From Stenopsyche tienmushanensis (lineage: Eukaryota > Arthropoda > Insecta > Trichoptera > Stenopsychidae), in contig WACJ01000114.1 of assembly GCA_008973525.1 (NCBI GenBank), positions 62,001 through 126,000 on the forward strand: a DNA stretch of 64,000 nt, written 5' to 3'. This document shows, piece by piece, positions 35,077 to 46,735 of the stretch (the first letter of the stretch is position 1; each line of letters opens with the position of its first letter). The position numbers were made by a program, and so were the translations under genes. The notes beneath the pieces are model-generated. The model ran no database searches and was not told the DNA's origin. It saw nothing but the letters and a program-made list of their open reading frames with translations.

Positions 35077-36113
35077 ATATTGATATTTAGTATGTTGACT
35101 AGGTGATCTTTATTGAATATAAAAATATTTTTCAAAATTGGACACAGTATAGTAGTGGGAGTAAGGAGAGCTCTCTATGTTGATAACGAGCGATGACATT
35201 CTTCACCATGGAAGTCCTAAGTCTTGAACAGATGATTTGCAGCAAAAAAATTAAACATATTCCTACTTTTTATAATATCGTGTATAGCTTAGACTACAAT
35301 TAAGAAGAAATATTGAAAAATAAAAAAATAGTGAACGATTGAAAAAAAGTGTGTTTTTGCCAACTTTTTTTGTAGTTTTTTGTTCATTAGAAAAACACCG
35401 TTAAGTATTTTTAGATAATTGTAGTCTATATGATGAAAACGTGCTTGCCAAATTTCATAAAGACACTCTTCGTCTCTGTCTGTCTCCCAGTTCGACGTGT
35501 AATAATGCTCTTTCTGAATCACCGAAATTCGGAAAACACTCTCTGTTTTATCTCCTTAAAGGGTTAATATGCTTCCACTTTTTCCACATTTTAAGAGTTC
35601 TATTTTTTTAAGCATAATTAAAAAAATAAGCTATTATATTGATATCGTTTTTTATATTACGAAATAGGAGATTTTTTTATGCGAAAGGTATACAATATAG
35701 AATGTTGATATTTAGTGTGTTAAATAAGCGATCTTTATTGAATATAAAAATATTTTTTAAAGTTTGACAAAGTATGGTAGTGGGAGTGGGGGGGTGCTAC
35801 CTATGTCGGTGTGCGAACAATGACAATTCTTCACCATGGAAGTCCTAAGTCCTGGACAGGTGATTTGCAACAAAAAAATTAAACATATTTTTATTTTGTA
35901 TAATATTATGTATAGCTTAGACTATAATTAAGAAGAACAATTGGAAAATAAAAATAAAATGAGTGATCAAAGAAAAGTTTGTGTTTTTACCAACATTTTT
36001 TGTAGTTTTCTTGTCCATTAAATAAACACTTTTGAATATTTTTGGATAATTGTTGTCTATACGATGAAGACATTTATTATACACATATCTGCCAAATTTC
36101 ATAAAGAATTCTT
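35077..36113. repeat. Tandem pair of about 400-bp repeats
   Basis: The unit at about 35077-35470 recurs at about 35694-36113. Shared blocks include TTCTTCACCATGGAAGTCCT, TAAGTATTTTTAGATAATTG or a variant, and TGCCAAATTTCATAAAGA. The two units are separated by about 220 bp. The similar - strand frames in each are side products of the duplication. Confidence 0.75.
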
Positions 36114-38215
36114 TTCTAGGGCGTGTGGGAGCACTTCCATGAGCTTGAAAAAATAGTTTCGAGAAAAACATGTTTAAAGTTTATTTTTCCCTAAGATTCG
36201 CGAAGCGCAGCTTCTCCTCGTATATAACTTAGAAATAGAACTGTTCTACAATTTCGGATAAATTGTTAGCTTTTGTGAACTTGGTTTCGGATTTAATTTG
36301 ATTCCGGCTTATTGAAACTGTTGACATGGGATAAATTTACCCGATGTGAAATTGCTATTTTAATACACTGCAGGCTTGTCTCGCATATCATATGACTTAA
36401 TCGTGCAATTGATAGAGGTCCTATGATGCGCATTCGCGGAAAAGTCGTAGCCCTTTTTCCCAGTGGGCGAGGAAACCCTACGGCAATGACTAATATTACC
36501 CCCGATGGCTTCTAGAGAATAATTAATCTAATAGCCTCTCCAGGGCGAGCGGGTGCTCTGGGCGGACGGGTGCCCTGCAGCTTAATAGCCATTCTTGAGT
36601 TAACATTGGCAAAGCTTGATGTAACACCTCATCGTGTGAAGTCCCGTAGCTAGATCCATCTCTTATAAGAAGGACTGACAATCAAAGAAAGGACTTATTA
36701 TCTCTCCAAGGAAAGACTGTTTATTTTGCTTTAATTATGCTCTCCATTTAATATTGAGCGCTTTTTTCTGCTTCGATAGCAAATATTAATACATCATATG
36801 GATGTACCCATTTAAAAACCGAACGCCGGGCTGGGATTCATACAAAATGGATCGATCGCCCCCAGAGGCCCAGGTCTAACATTTCACGATATGATGAAAA
36901 TCACATTTTTGCGTTTGAATTATCAGGTCAGTCCAAAAACTTCGTGCGCATTTTCGGAAAAATTTTAAATAGTGTAAATAAATATTTTTCATGTATCAGA
37001 AAGAACCATGTAAATAAATCTCCTTCATGTATCAGAAAGAATCGATCGACGAGGAGAAGCTGCGCTTCGCGAAGCTGAGGAGAGAAGAAACTTTAAACGT
37101 GTTTTTCTCGAAACTACTTTTTCCAAACTCATGGAAGTATTCCCACACGCCCTAGATAAGCATTTTTTAAAGAAAATATGAAGACAAATTTTCCATGTTA
37201 ATTAAGTATTACCAGAGGCACTATAGTATAGCGCGCCTCATCGTTTGTTATATCTTTTTCATAAAATCAATATCTCGAAATCTAATGAATTATTTCCAGA
37301 AGTCGAATGAACTAGAATTATAGTAGAAGCGTCTGAGAAATTGCAGCCTGTTGTTAGCGTGATAAAGTGGCTTGTATAATTTAATGAAGTTAAATTGATA
37401 CATGTCCAAGTGGAAAACTTTATGGTTTTCATTTTTCTACGAATAATGATATGATACCGCATGCGAAAAAAGTCAACTATTTATGCTACTGAGTGTATGG
37501 AAGGATCTTAATATTGGATTTATGGTACACAATAAGTGTAATTTATATGTTAAAACTTACTTTAGCTAATACAAAAAAAAGATGCATTAAATAGAATGCA
37601 AACAATGGAGATCATCGTCAAGATGATTCGCTATATATAATTCTACAAATATTAAAACGGTAAAATATATAATTTGATTAGCAATATTTCATACACAAAA
37701 GGTCTGGTCACTGAAACAATAAAAAAACATCCAATTTATTGCATAAATGCTTAAAAATACAATACTTATCTGACACACAACTGACATAATATCATTCAAA
37801 ATTTATAATAACAACCATGCTTATAATATCTTCATAATTTATCATCAATAGCCACTTTAAATTTTAGACTAGATAAAGGAAATTTAACGTTTTCATAATG
37901 TGAAACCAATTGATGATTAATATAACTAAAATTTGATTGCAAATATAAATATTATATGAAGATATATTAGAATTGTTGGTCAAAAACAATTTTTTTTTCC
38001 TTCATGTATCAGAAAGAACCAATGTTTAAGAATACGTAAAGTCATAGATCGACGAGGAGAAGCTGCACTTCGCGAAGCTTAGGAGAGAAGAAACTTTAAA
38101 CGTGTTTTTCTCGAAACTACTTTTTCCAAACTCATGGAAGTGCTCCCACACGCCCTAGATAAGCATTTTTATGAAATTTGGCAGGCACGTGTATAATAAA
38201 CGTCTTCAATAACAT
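36090..38215. repeat. Three copies of a 120-bp block, one inverted
   Basis: The block with GACGAGGAGAAGCTGCGCTT and TTCCCACACGCCCTAGATAA occurs at about 37048-37165 and 38050-38170 in the same orientation, and at about 36100-36220 inverted. A mariner-like terminus TCAGGTCAGTCCAAAAACTT at 36923 lies between them and matches the inverted end of the mariner copy at 56600-56628. Confidence 0.65.
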
Positions 38216-38447
38216 ATTTTCCTCGAAAGACTTGAGACATGACTTGAACAAAAAACTTGAAAGTCCATTTTGTACATCCTGTTTAGAATTTAGCTTTTTT
38301 CCTAGTAAATTGTAAGGCACGAAATTGTGGCAATATCCGGGGAGTAATCAGGATGTGGCAAAAGCTCCCAATTAAATTCACTATTTTTTGCAGTGTTTTT
38401 CGAGCCGTATGCTGTCTAGCGTTATCGGGACGAAACAACATTTTACA
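38132..38447 (-). pseudogene. mariner transposase C-terminal fragment
   Basis: On the - strand the frames read FRPDNARQHTARKTLQKI, then EFNWELLPHPDYSPDIATIS and LLGKKLNSKQDVQNGLSSF. These are the second- and third-Asp regions and the C-terminus of a mariner transposase, with one frameshift between them. It abuts the duplicated mariner segment that begins at 38449. Confidence 0.8.
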
Positions 38448-38448
38448 T

Positions 38449-39640
38449 AACTACTGTTCTATTATCATCCCTATATCACCTTATCCTGCTCATTATTGGC
38501 TTCAAAATATTTTTTTAAATTATAAAATGTATATTGCCATACTTATTGATTTTCGGCAGACCGAGTTTTACCAACGTCATTGTGGTTATCGAATCAAAAA
38601 CTTTTATTTTATATTAAAGGCAAGAAAATCGCAAAACAAAAAAATACATTTTCAAAACCTCTAAAAGCCCTACAAGAACAATAACACCCTTTACCTCTCG
38701 TAGAAATTTAATCAAGTGGAAATTTTTGTACGTCATATTTTCCATTAAAAAATACCGCGTTGTATAACTTCAAAGGTTACAATGACGTATTTTGTAGACC
38801 AATTTCTTATATAATATTTATCAAAAATGTTTTATAATCCGCAATATTAATATTATTTATTTTAATGATCATATTAATTTATTGGTGTTGTATCGTAATA
38901 TCCTTGGGTTGTCGATAAAAACATAGTGTTGGACATATTCTCAGATGCACAAATAATATTTTATTTCGATAAACACTTTCTTGATGATCACCAATCGTGG
39001 GCGTTTTTCAATCAATTCTAAGCTTAAACGACCCTGTAAATATCTGCATTAGCGGTTTGATTTGATTTTAACAGTTCATAATATAAGACATCATACATAT
39101 CCCACCAAACACTTAAAAGCTGTTGGAATTAGCTGCTTATCTTTATCTGTCCACTGTCATTTTCTTGTGACATTATAATACATAATCCGTGTTTCGTCAC
39201 CTGTTACCAAACGGTCAAAAATGGCTCTATTTCGAAGTGCGATGAAGGGAAGTGCAAATGTTTATTCGTTGCTGGCAATTGGATTCTGATAGATCATGCG
39301 ATACCCATTTTCCAAGCTTGGATACTTTTCCAATCTTCTTTAAATGGCGAAAGACTATTCCGTGAGATGAATCCAACTTTTCAGCGGTCTGATCCACTGT
39401 AATTGTGGCTCTGACTCCACAAGATTTTTAGAACGTCGTTATCAAAATTAACAGGACGTCCTGAACGGGGTTCATCATAAATGCTGTTTTCTCCAACTTT
39501 AATTTTTTAAGCCATTTCTGGGCAATCCTTACACTGATTGTATGTTCGCCATGTACACCATTAATTTGTATTGCTACAAATTTGGCATATTAATATTCTA
39601 TGGGTACTAATATGCGTTCGATGCTTACGAAAATTATTAT
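38449..39640 (-). mobile_element. mariner-related duplicated segment, copy 1
   Basis: Highly similar, base by base over more than 1 kb, to 55239-56628; the shared part begins with TAACTACTGTTCTATTATCA. On the - strand it encodes a mariner transposase with breaks: FDRLVTGDETRIMYYNVTRK (first catalytic Asp) and QWTDKDKQLIPTAFKCLVG. The outer terminal repeat seen in copy 2 is missing here. Confidence 0.75.
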
Positions 39641-39852
39641 CCGTGTATCATCGACTTTTTGCAGAGGGTAAATCATCAAGACACCACTATATATGTGCCC
39701 GGTGGTAATATGGAAATTTTACCCACTTAAACCCTCCCCTTCTTCAGCTGCCACCCAACTGCTGGTTAAGTATTCCTCAAGAGTGGCAGACAGGTGTGCG
39801 CCTTGTCTCAACACTTGACCAACATTAGGCCGATATGTTCTGATATGCAGGG

Positions 39853-39920
39853 CACCCGTCCACCCAGAGCACCCATCCACCCAGAGCACCCACCCACCCA
39901 GAGCACCCGTTCGCCCCAAT
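39853..39920. repeat. GC-rich 17-bp minisatellite, about 4 units
   Basis: Units follow CACCCRTCCACCCAGAG with point changes. A diverged inverted counterpart (GGGTGCTCTGGGCGGACGGG) occurs at about 36550-36569. The GC content contrasts strongly with the surroundings. The - strand frame at 39719-40102 that crosses it is a by-product. Confidence 0.7.
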
Positions 39921-40104
39921 ACAGCGCCTGCGCAACGGCAATATGCACTTACTTCAAAATATAATAGAAATACGTACCCCCGTCCGAACACATGCCGTGC
40001 TCTTAGCTCACACTCCGCTTCTTTTTTTCTCTGCATGATACAGATATTTGACATATTGGCATCTTTAAGCATACTATTAGATAATTTGGTAGTAACTAAC
40101 AATT

Positions 40105-40730
40105 ATTATCATAGGGAATCTCTTTCAGCATCACACTTCATGCAGTCAAAGATCATATGTGAAGCAAAAGCGATGGTTGCTCCACAATAATGACATTCTG
40201 GGCATGTCTTTTTTCCAATTTTTTCCATGATGATCTCTCTTGCATCGTTTTTATTCCCGTTTATCGGGTTTGTCTCAAATAATAAATGACATCTAGGCAT
40301 ATTCGAGATACATTGTGATGCAGATGCACGGTTTTTTCAAAATCATCATCAATGAATCTCCTTCGATAGAATTTCAATTCATATATTAGGTACTCTCGAA
40401 AGAAATCCATTATTTTCATACGATCTCGTTTGAGTTCAGTTGTATCTTCCGACACGGCGAAAGAAACATCGCCGATCTGATCTACGATCTTTAATTGAAT
40501 CAGATTTTCAACCAATTAATAGAAGAACTATGACAAAACCTTTCATCTTCAACATCAACCGCGCCGATATGACCTGATGTTATTATAGGGTCTGATAGAT
40601 CCAGAGAAACATTTAACCAATACGATTAATAAATCATCGTTGCCATTTTCTTCCGTCTCATGCATGATATTATCCATTAGGTTGTTGTAATGATACATCT
40701 TGAAATTATTACTTCGATACAACTAACATA
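40105..40730 (-). pseudogene. Decayed gene with C-terminal Cys-rich segment, unrecognised
   Basis: Three - strand frames join across apparent frameshifts into one protein-like sequence: MDNIMHETEENGNDDLLIVL; LDLSDPIITSGHIGAVDVED; ERFCHSSSINW; then IQLKIVDQIGDVSFAVSEDT through FFREYLIYELKFYRRRF; finally KKTCPECHYCGATIAF and DCMKCDAERDSL with a stop. The end has a C-x2-C-x2-C and C-x2-C pattern loosely like a zinc ribbon. It faintly recalls the C-terminal finger of TFIIIC subunits, but I would not name it. The frameshifts near 40510 and 40265 indicate a pseudogene. It lies in a repeat-rich zone with no related copy seen. Confidence 0.45.
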
Positions 40731-41284
40731 ATATGGCCAATGAACTGCCTTGAATTTATCGATAAAAGAGCTCAGTTTGTTTGTGAGTAGCAACAGATAA
40801 ACATATGAATTAATGTAAATAATATGCGAGAAAATATTCCAAATAGATCAATCTATGTATTTATATACATTGATAAACGTGATGATTATACAAGGAGCGC
40901 TCAATAATCTAGGTTGAGGGTTGAAATGAATTTGCACATTTTAGCATATTCTTGAGTTTATAGCCGAAGATTGTCATAAAATTATAGTATGCTTGGGAGT
41001 ATAACTCTATATAAATCACAAAATTTCAGCTTATATTAATTGAATGTGATCATTAGGGTGGTCCTTATTTGGGTCAAAAAAATTTTTTTTCGAATATTCG
41101 ACCGGTCAACCTCTCATTTGTTTTTCCACCCTAAAAAATATATTTATATTTAGGGGTCGCTACCTTATTAAAATACTATATTAATGACTAACTTATATTT
41201 ATTAATATAAAACATTTATATGTAAAATTAATGTTTAGATTACAAATAAGGATACCCTTTTAATGTTAAAATCATATATAGCAT

Positions 41285-42510
41285 TCAATGGACCATTTTC
41301 TTTGCAGCCTTAAAATCAGAGTCATCCTTCCATGTTTCAACAGATTTATTCAAAAACTGTGATAAGATATCGAGTATCTGGAAAAATCGTAAAAAGTTGC
41401 TAATCACAAGATCTTCAATGCTTTTTTCGGTGATGTGTTCGACATCAATGCTTTTTCTTTACATGCAATGTTCTATACCTTCGATTCTTAATGCATGTAC
41501 CATATTTCGCTTATTAACTAAAATTTCGTCATCTAACAATGCAAAAGACATCAACTCTTCCGACAAGTACCATAAATGGTTCAGTATTTTTTTCATGGCA
41601 ACTTTGGTCATTTTTTAATATCTTAATAATTGTTAGTCATTTCTTGGCGCTGATTATCCAACACGAGCTTGAAACCAGTGTTTTATATATATTACGACTG
41701 TGAAAAGACAAATATCTTTCACTGTTTTCATTTCCTTTTTCTTCAGTTTAAACAGGCCTCCTAAATTAAACTCTTTTTTCAGTTATTCCTCCCAAGTAAA
41801 TGATAGAAAGATACAGTAACTCTTTTATGTCATCTAGGGGTTGGTATACTTGAAGTTGTTTTTGCGCAAAAGAAATCCAGATAAATTTTATCCCGGTTCT
41901 TCTTACACCTTTTACGCAATTGGATATCAAGAGCACTATACGGACCGAGCGATTGACTCACTACAGTCTCTAATATCATTATCATTATATGCTGACAACA
42001 AGTTAGGCAAAGTATATCTTTTTTCCATTTTCTGCTCCAGAAGCTCTATTTCTCAAGGTGGTATTTACAAATATAGTGTTAAAACACAAACGTAATACTT
42101 CGCCAATAGAAGGTAACATTGACTGATGTAGCTTTGTTGTTGATTGGTCGATAAGCCAAAAATTGGTTTAATTTTTAATTAATAAACCCCCGTCACTGCT
42201 TATGGACGTCATGATAAGTTTAAATAAGTAAGTATAATTGAGGGAAAAAAAGCGCGTGCTATCGCTAATGACTTAATTTGAAGTGAGGAACCGGGCAGGG
42301 CTCAATCTCATTATGTACCCGCAGGAAAAATTAATAAAAGGGTGATGGGGAGGAGGGTCGACTATAATGAAGTAGGGAGTTTTTTTGTATGCTATTTCAC
42401 TTTAAAATAGACTAATAAGCACACCAGAATCAATACGTCAGATTAATAGTTAAGTGGCCATACAACGTGTTTTCTGAAACTTTGACGTATGATAGCGACC
42501 TCTATATGAC
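41285..42510. repeat. Interspersed repeat, copy 2 of 2
   Basis: Partner of 9050-9720. The - strand reads SIDVEHITEKSIEDLVISNF and WKDDSDFKAAKKMVH near 41285-41440. A central part absent from copy 1 (about 41700-42360) contains a further - strand frame, RSVYSALDIQLRKRCKKN. It is probably the longer, more complete version of the same transposon-derived repeat. Confidence 0.55.
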
Positions 42511-43289
42511 ATCTATATATTGTAATTATATAATAATACAGTAGAACCTTGATTATCCGGACTAATTGGGGATGGAAGTAGTCCGGATAACGAAATATCC
42601 GGATAATAGAAAAAAATCATAATTGACAGAAAAAGATAGGGAAAGTATGAAGAAATTTTCCATTCACATACACATAGAAGCAGCCAAGTCGCGAATATTC
42701 TTGAGATATATAAGATGTCCTGATTTACATTATTCTTGCTTCTCAAGCCATTTCATGGCGACATCTAACCACTGAAATGCTTCAGAATGTGTAAGGACTA
42801 ATATATCCTCCCTCGCAAATCTCTTCTTCGTATTCTGGATCTTGTTTTTCTGAGACAGATATTTCTTCAACTATTTCCTCAGCATTCAAAATTTGAAATC
42901 CAGGATCGTTTGCATCGTAATTTAATCACTCGATTACATTTGATTGCGTATTAAAGACTAGTGATCTAATTTTTCTTGTACACAAAATGCATGATATTGT
43001 ACACCCGATGTTCGTCAAACCATTCAAAGAAAAGACGATAGGTTTTCCCTCTTTAAGTGACGATCTCCGAATAATCGACGATAGCGTAGATAAAGTAAAC
43101 CTATTATCCAAAACTTTGGACTAATCACCAGGATTCCCAGCACAATAGCACAAAACAAACGATTTCGAAATCATCAAAATAATTCTTCAAAAATTATCCT
43201 AAATCCTTAACAAATACTAAAATAATAGCTCCGTTAGAAACTATTATTAAGAAAAAATAAAGATTAATAAAAAAAAATACACAGGTTCG

Positions 43290-43490
43290 GCGAAATTGAT
43301 AATACAATCATTAAAAACTTCCCACGAAAGTTTTCAATGCTTGCCTGGAAATCGGTTATTATCCCACTTTATGGAAATTTGCAAAGGTAATTCCGATTCC
43401 AAAATCAGTAAAAAAAATATCCATCCCGAAAAGTATAGACCGATCTGTCTACTGTCCGGACTTGATAAACTCTGTATCAATATATGAATT
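43290..43490 (+). pseudogene. LINE reverse transcriptase fragment
   Basis: The + strand reads LWKFAKVIPIPKS and then HPEKYRPICLLSGLDKLCIN, matching the N-terminal reverse transcriptase motif of non-LTR retrotransposons of the jockey/R1 type (WKxAxVxPIPK...YRPISLLSxLxK), with a small frame break. Only this short piece is present. It ends 8 bp before TTAA element D. Confidence 0.75.
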
Positions 43491-43497
43491 ACTAGAC

Positions 43498-44413
43498 TTA
43501 AGGCGTCTTCTCACTTTAGGCGCCTCAAAAATAGGCTATTTTCACGATTTTTTTTCGAGGATTTTCGCTAAAAATTATGAGATAAAATGGATCTTATGTA
43601 ATAAACACATCTTTCAAGTACATGAAAAAATTATATTTTTATTTTTTTGAACAATTATTATAATAAAACAGTAGCATCGAAAAACCCGCGTAGAAATGTT
43701 ATGTTCGTGGCTTGTTGATGGTATCTCCGAGATGGGTCATTTGAAACAAAAAAATAAAACAGTTTTAGATTTAGTATATCAGTGGCTATAGCGCTTATCA
43801 TCAGATTTTTGATATTTACGAAAATAACAAAATGGCGCACGTTTTTCGAAAAAGTAAAAAAAACCGCGTTTTTTTGCAGTTTTTTGTAAAAAAAATTACT
43901 TAAAATCAAAATTTCAAAAATCTGATGATATTCGCTATAGCCATAACTATGAAGAATATGTCATTCAAATTTCATGATAATCGGCCGGATAGTTTCCGAA
44001 ATTTCATCAACAAGCCACCGAAAAACCTTGTTTTGAGATAAACGCGTTTAAAGTTTTGGTTGCAGAAAAATTTCCCAGACACAGCTGTTGAAACACTCGT
44101 TGTTATTTTGGGTATTTCCTCCGAAGATCTTCATAAATCGGTTTCAAAACCTCGTGAACATCCTCAGCTAGAGCAGAAGGATGTTTAAAAGTGTCTATCT
44201 GATTGTTTTTCACCACTTTCTTGTACTTGCACCATGAGTCTGAACAATACGTATGCAGCCGGGTGCTCACCTAACGGTCGCCCAAAAATGTAGTTAGACT
44301 CGTCTGATCTTTATGAAATTTTGATATAACATTTTTGAAAATATGTAATTTCAAAATTTAAAGTAAAATAAAAATCGATTTTTTTAAATTTGTAAAGTGA
44401 GAAGACGCCTTAA
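43498..44413. mobile_element. TTAA-flanked element, copy D (complete)
   Basis: The inverted ends TTAAGGCGTCTTCTCACTTT and AAAGTGAGAAGACGCCTTAA are both intact and perfect over 20 bp including TTAA. It is colinear with copy B; small differences include a short deletion near 44264. It is nested within the pogo-type element. Confidence 0.9.
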
Positions 44414-44662
44414 GTATGGATTAATGTACTCATGTAAAATTATTTTTATAAAGGATTATTTTTATTACTATACCCTCGATGATATTGGTACAAATGCGCC
44501 ATACAATGAACCAAAAAAATATATTGCAATCCATTATATATGTGAGCAAAAGTAAACACAATTCTCCACGTGCAAATTAATAAATTGTATTTTTTATTTT
44601 GAACAATCCGGATAATCAAAAATCCGGATAACCGAGGTCCGGATAATGAAGTTTCTACTGTA

Positions 44663-45540
44663 TTGTATTGGCACATTTGTATGTTATCGAAAAACCATTA
44701 AATTAAATTGAAAATAATATTTATATACACTGTTATTCTATGACCTGGGCATTTCACCCCCTATTTTTCTCCCCGGCTGTCTGAGCTCACTCTCTGTCGC
44801 TGTACAACACAAATAAATAACCCAGATAAAGGTCACACATGGGTCATAATTATTCTTTAATACATCTTATTTTAATTATATTTCATTTAATCACTGGGAT
44901 GTTCATTGCTTTATATCGAATCTTCATCGATTTCGATTAAAAATCATATATGTACGTTTTTCAGTATCGGTTTATTTTTTATTTAATTTATAATATCTGT
45001 ATTGGGGCCTCAATCCCATGTATATTTGATATATAAATTACGATCTGATTACAATTTAATTTATATATGTATGTGCAAATTGAATGATTAGGGATGAGTG
45101 GAGTTTTCTACAGGTGAATCGATAATGCAAGAACAGTCACGCGCCGGCTCCGGTCGTGAGCGGTTGCCTTAGCCCTTTTCGTCAACCGCCCTCACATCAT
45201 CCTTCTCCTCATCGTCCTCGTCGAATACCCTGATTCTTTCAACAACCACTATTGATGTTGGTAGCCCAGTTTTTTTCTTTTATGTGTGCATACAAAAGGC
45301 CAAATTAAGACCAGCTGACGGCCCTCTCTTAAAAATAGCGCCTTGCGTCTTCATCTCGTTTATGCGCAATCGCGGTCATTCGAGATAGTGTTTTGTTAGA
45401 TTCGACTTGTGTTTATGATTTGTGTCAATTAATAAACGCAATGAGCCAAAATATCGAATTTACGTCCTTGTGTAAAAAAAGTTCTGCAATAACGGAATAA
45501 CCACATCAAAACCGGCACTCCACAGCATCGTTCAAATCTA
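44663..45540. other. Low-repeat stretch, GC-richer from 45.1 kb
   Basis: From about 45130 the sequence becomes richer in GC and CpG than nearly all the rest of the window. This might mark a promoter region, but I see no clear TATA box and no recognisable coding exon up to 45540. Confidence 0.35.
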
Positions 45541-45761
45541 ATGCGCGTCCCTTCGTATCAACCGCGACTTTCTGCCCGCCAAACTCTACCATGTAAGTTA
45601 ACCGCAATCATTTTTTAAACAAATCCGATATTAATAATGTTGTAGAATCTCAAAAATACCGTAATTGATTTTTATTTTCAGCACTCATTCAAATTGTAAT
45701 AAACGAGCGCCAAATGTATAGAAAACGACCCACGACCGCTAGATCGAGAGGGCACAAATAA
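45541..45761 (+). CDS. Possible spliced small protein, 43 aa
   Basis: Exon 1 (45541-45592) encodes MRVPSYQPRLSARQTLP and ends at a consensus donor AT|GTAAGT. Exon 2 starts at 45682 after TTTTATTTTCAG and continues in frame as SLIQIVINERQMYRKRP, ending at TAA 45759-45761. The 89-bp intron has strong consensus ends. The product is short and basic, with no recognised domain. Upstream the frame is open back to about 45490, so a longer start is possible. It may equally be a 5' untranslated exon pair of a larger + strand transcript. It lies in the GC-richer, repeat-poor part of the window. Confidence 0.3.
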
Positions 45762-46369
45762 TAAATTTACCACAGCATCCCTTCAAATTTCGAATAAAAA
45801 ACAGACGTAACATTAGTCGCTTTTCATTCTTATAACACAAGACTTCATTGCGGCGACATTTAATAGCTTAAAAAGCGAATAATAACGTATTCAAAAACCC
45901 AAAAGTGACGCAAAACGTTATTCAAAGTAGTAGCTGCGTATTAAATACAAACATATTTTACTTACATAATAATAACAAATTGCAAGCTGCATGCGATTTT
46001 CCATGTTATCTATTTGCGAATGAGTCGATTCTCATTAAAAATCATAAATTTAGCACCGGTATGTCGTTTATTTTGCTATCAAAACCAACATTTCTATGTT
46101 TTAACATTAAACAATTTAAGCAATCATTTTCTGTGGTGATTGTTGAATTTAGCTATCGATTAACATTGATACGGTCATCAAGAAAGAAATGTTTCAAATG
46201 GATTAATCAGACATGTGGATTTTCCGTTAGCTTGTGTAGATCTTAAACAAATTTCAATCATTCGTATCAATCATGTGAAGACTGTATTTACTAATGACAA
46301 TAATTTGAACCGTCCATAAAAAAATATTGAAATCGTCTTATAATATAGCTCGATGATGCAACGATCAAG

Positions 46370-46735
46370 TCAATTGTCAGATCTGTCTTGGTAAATGATG
46401 ATGAAGTTTATCAACGAAAAGTTATGAATTGTTACTATCAGATCGTTTAAATATCTGCTTCTTGGATATTCGAAAACTGGGAATGATGGTGCGGCTTTGA
46501 GCCTAAATATGTTGAGGTTCGTGACATCAAATCCTTCGAACACAGCTGCATCAATAACTGGATTGTGAAGTTCACATTTCAAGATATTTGGATAGATTTT
46601 CCAAGTGACGTCGAAATTTACAGGTACCGGCAGTAACCTGATTGGCTTTTGCATAAAACGATCATAGTGACTTCCATGACATATAAGATATGCATGATCA
46701 TTGACAGACGGTTCAGACAGACAGACATTAAACAT
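46370..46735 (-). CDS. Hypothetical protein, 121 aa, unrecognised
   Basis: Open from ATG at 46735 to a stop at 46370. It begins MFNVCLSEPSVNDHAYLICH and includes RLLPVPVNFDVTWKIYPNIL. Composition looks protein-like (spread of Pro, Trp, Tyr, and charged residues) and it sits in the least repetitive part of the window. There is no signal peptide and no domain I recognise; the last 15 or so residues are hydrophobic but too broken for a sure membrane anchor. It may be an exon of a larger - strand gene. No copy was seen elsewhere here. Confidence 0.35.
   Translation of the reverse strand: MFNVCLSEPSVNDHAYLICHGSHYDRFMQKPIRLLPVPVNFDVTWKIYPNILKCELHNPVIDAAVFEGFDVTNLNIFRLKAAPSFPVFEYPRSRYLNDLIVTIHNFSLINFIIIYQDRSDN

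Larger units (their letters stand above)
42537..44662. mobile_element. pogo/Tigger-like element with nested insertions
   Basis: The ends are inverted, CAGTAGAACCTTGATTATCC and GGATAATGAAGTTTCTACTG, with TA on each side. TCCGGAT repeats lie inside both ends. The left part is colinear with the relic at 23062-23705 and on the - strand contains a CDANDPGFQILN-like stretch. A LINE fragment (43290-43490) and TTAA element D (43498-44413) are inserted inside, so the original element was much shorter than its present 2.1 kb. Confidence 0.8.

Noticed and set aside
39719..40102. 127-codon - strand frame
   Set aside because: Its length comes from crossing a GC-rich minisatellite that lacks stops; the sequence is low-complexity Gly/Trp and not protein-like.
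43658..43909. Similar 84-codon frames at 5512-5766, 8191-8448 and 43658-43909
   Set aside because: They are the same strand segment of the TTAA element copies, low-complexity Phe/Ile/Lys-rich, and vary by frameshift between copies, so they are not a conserved gene.
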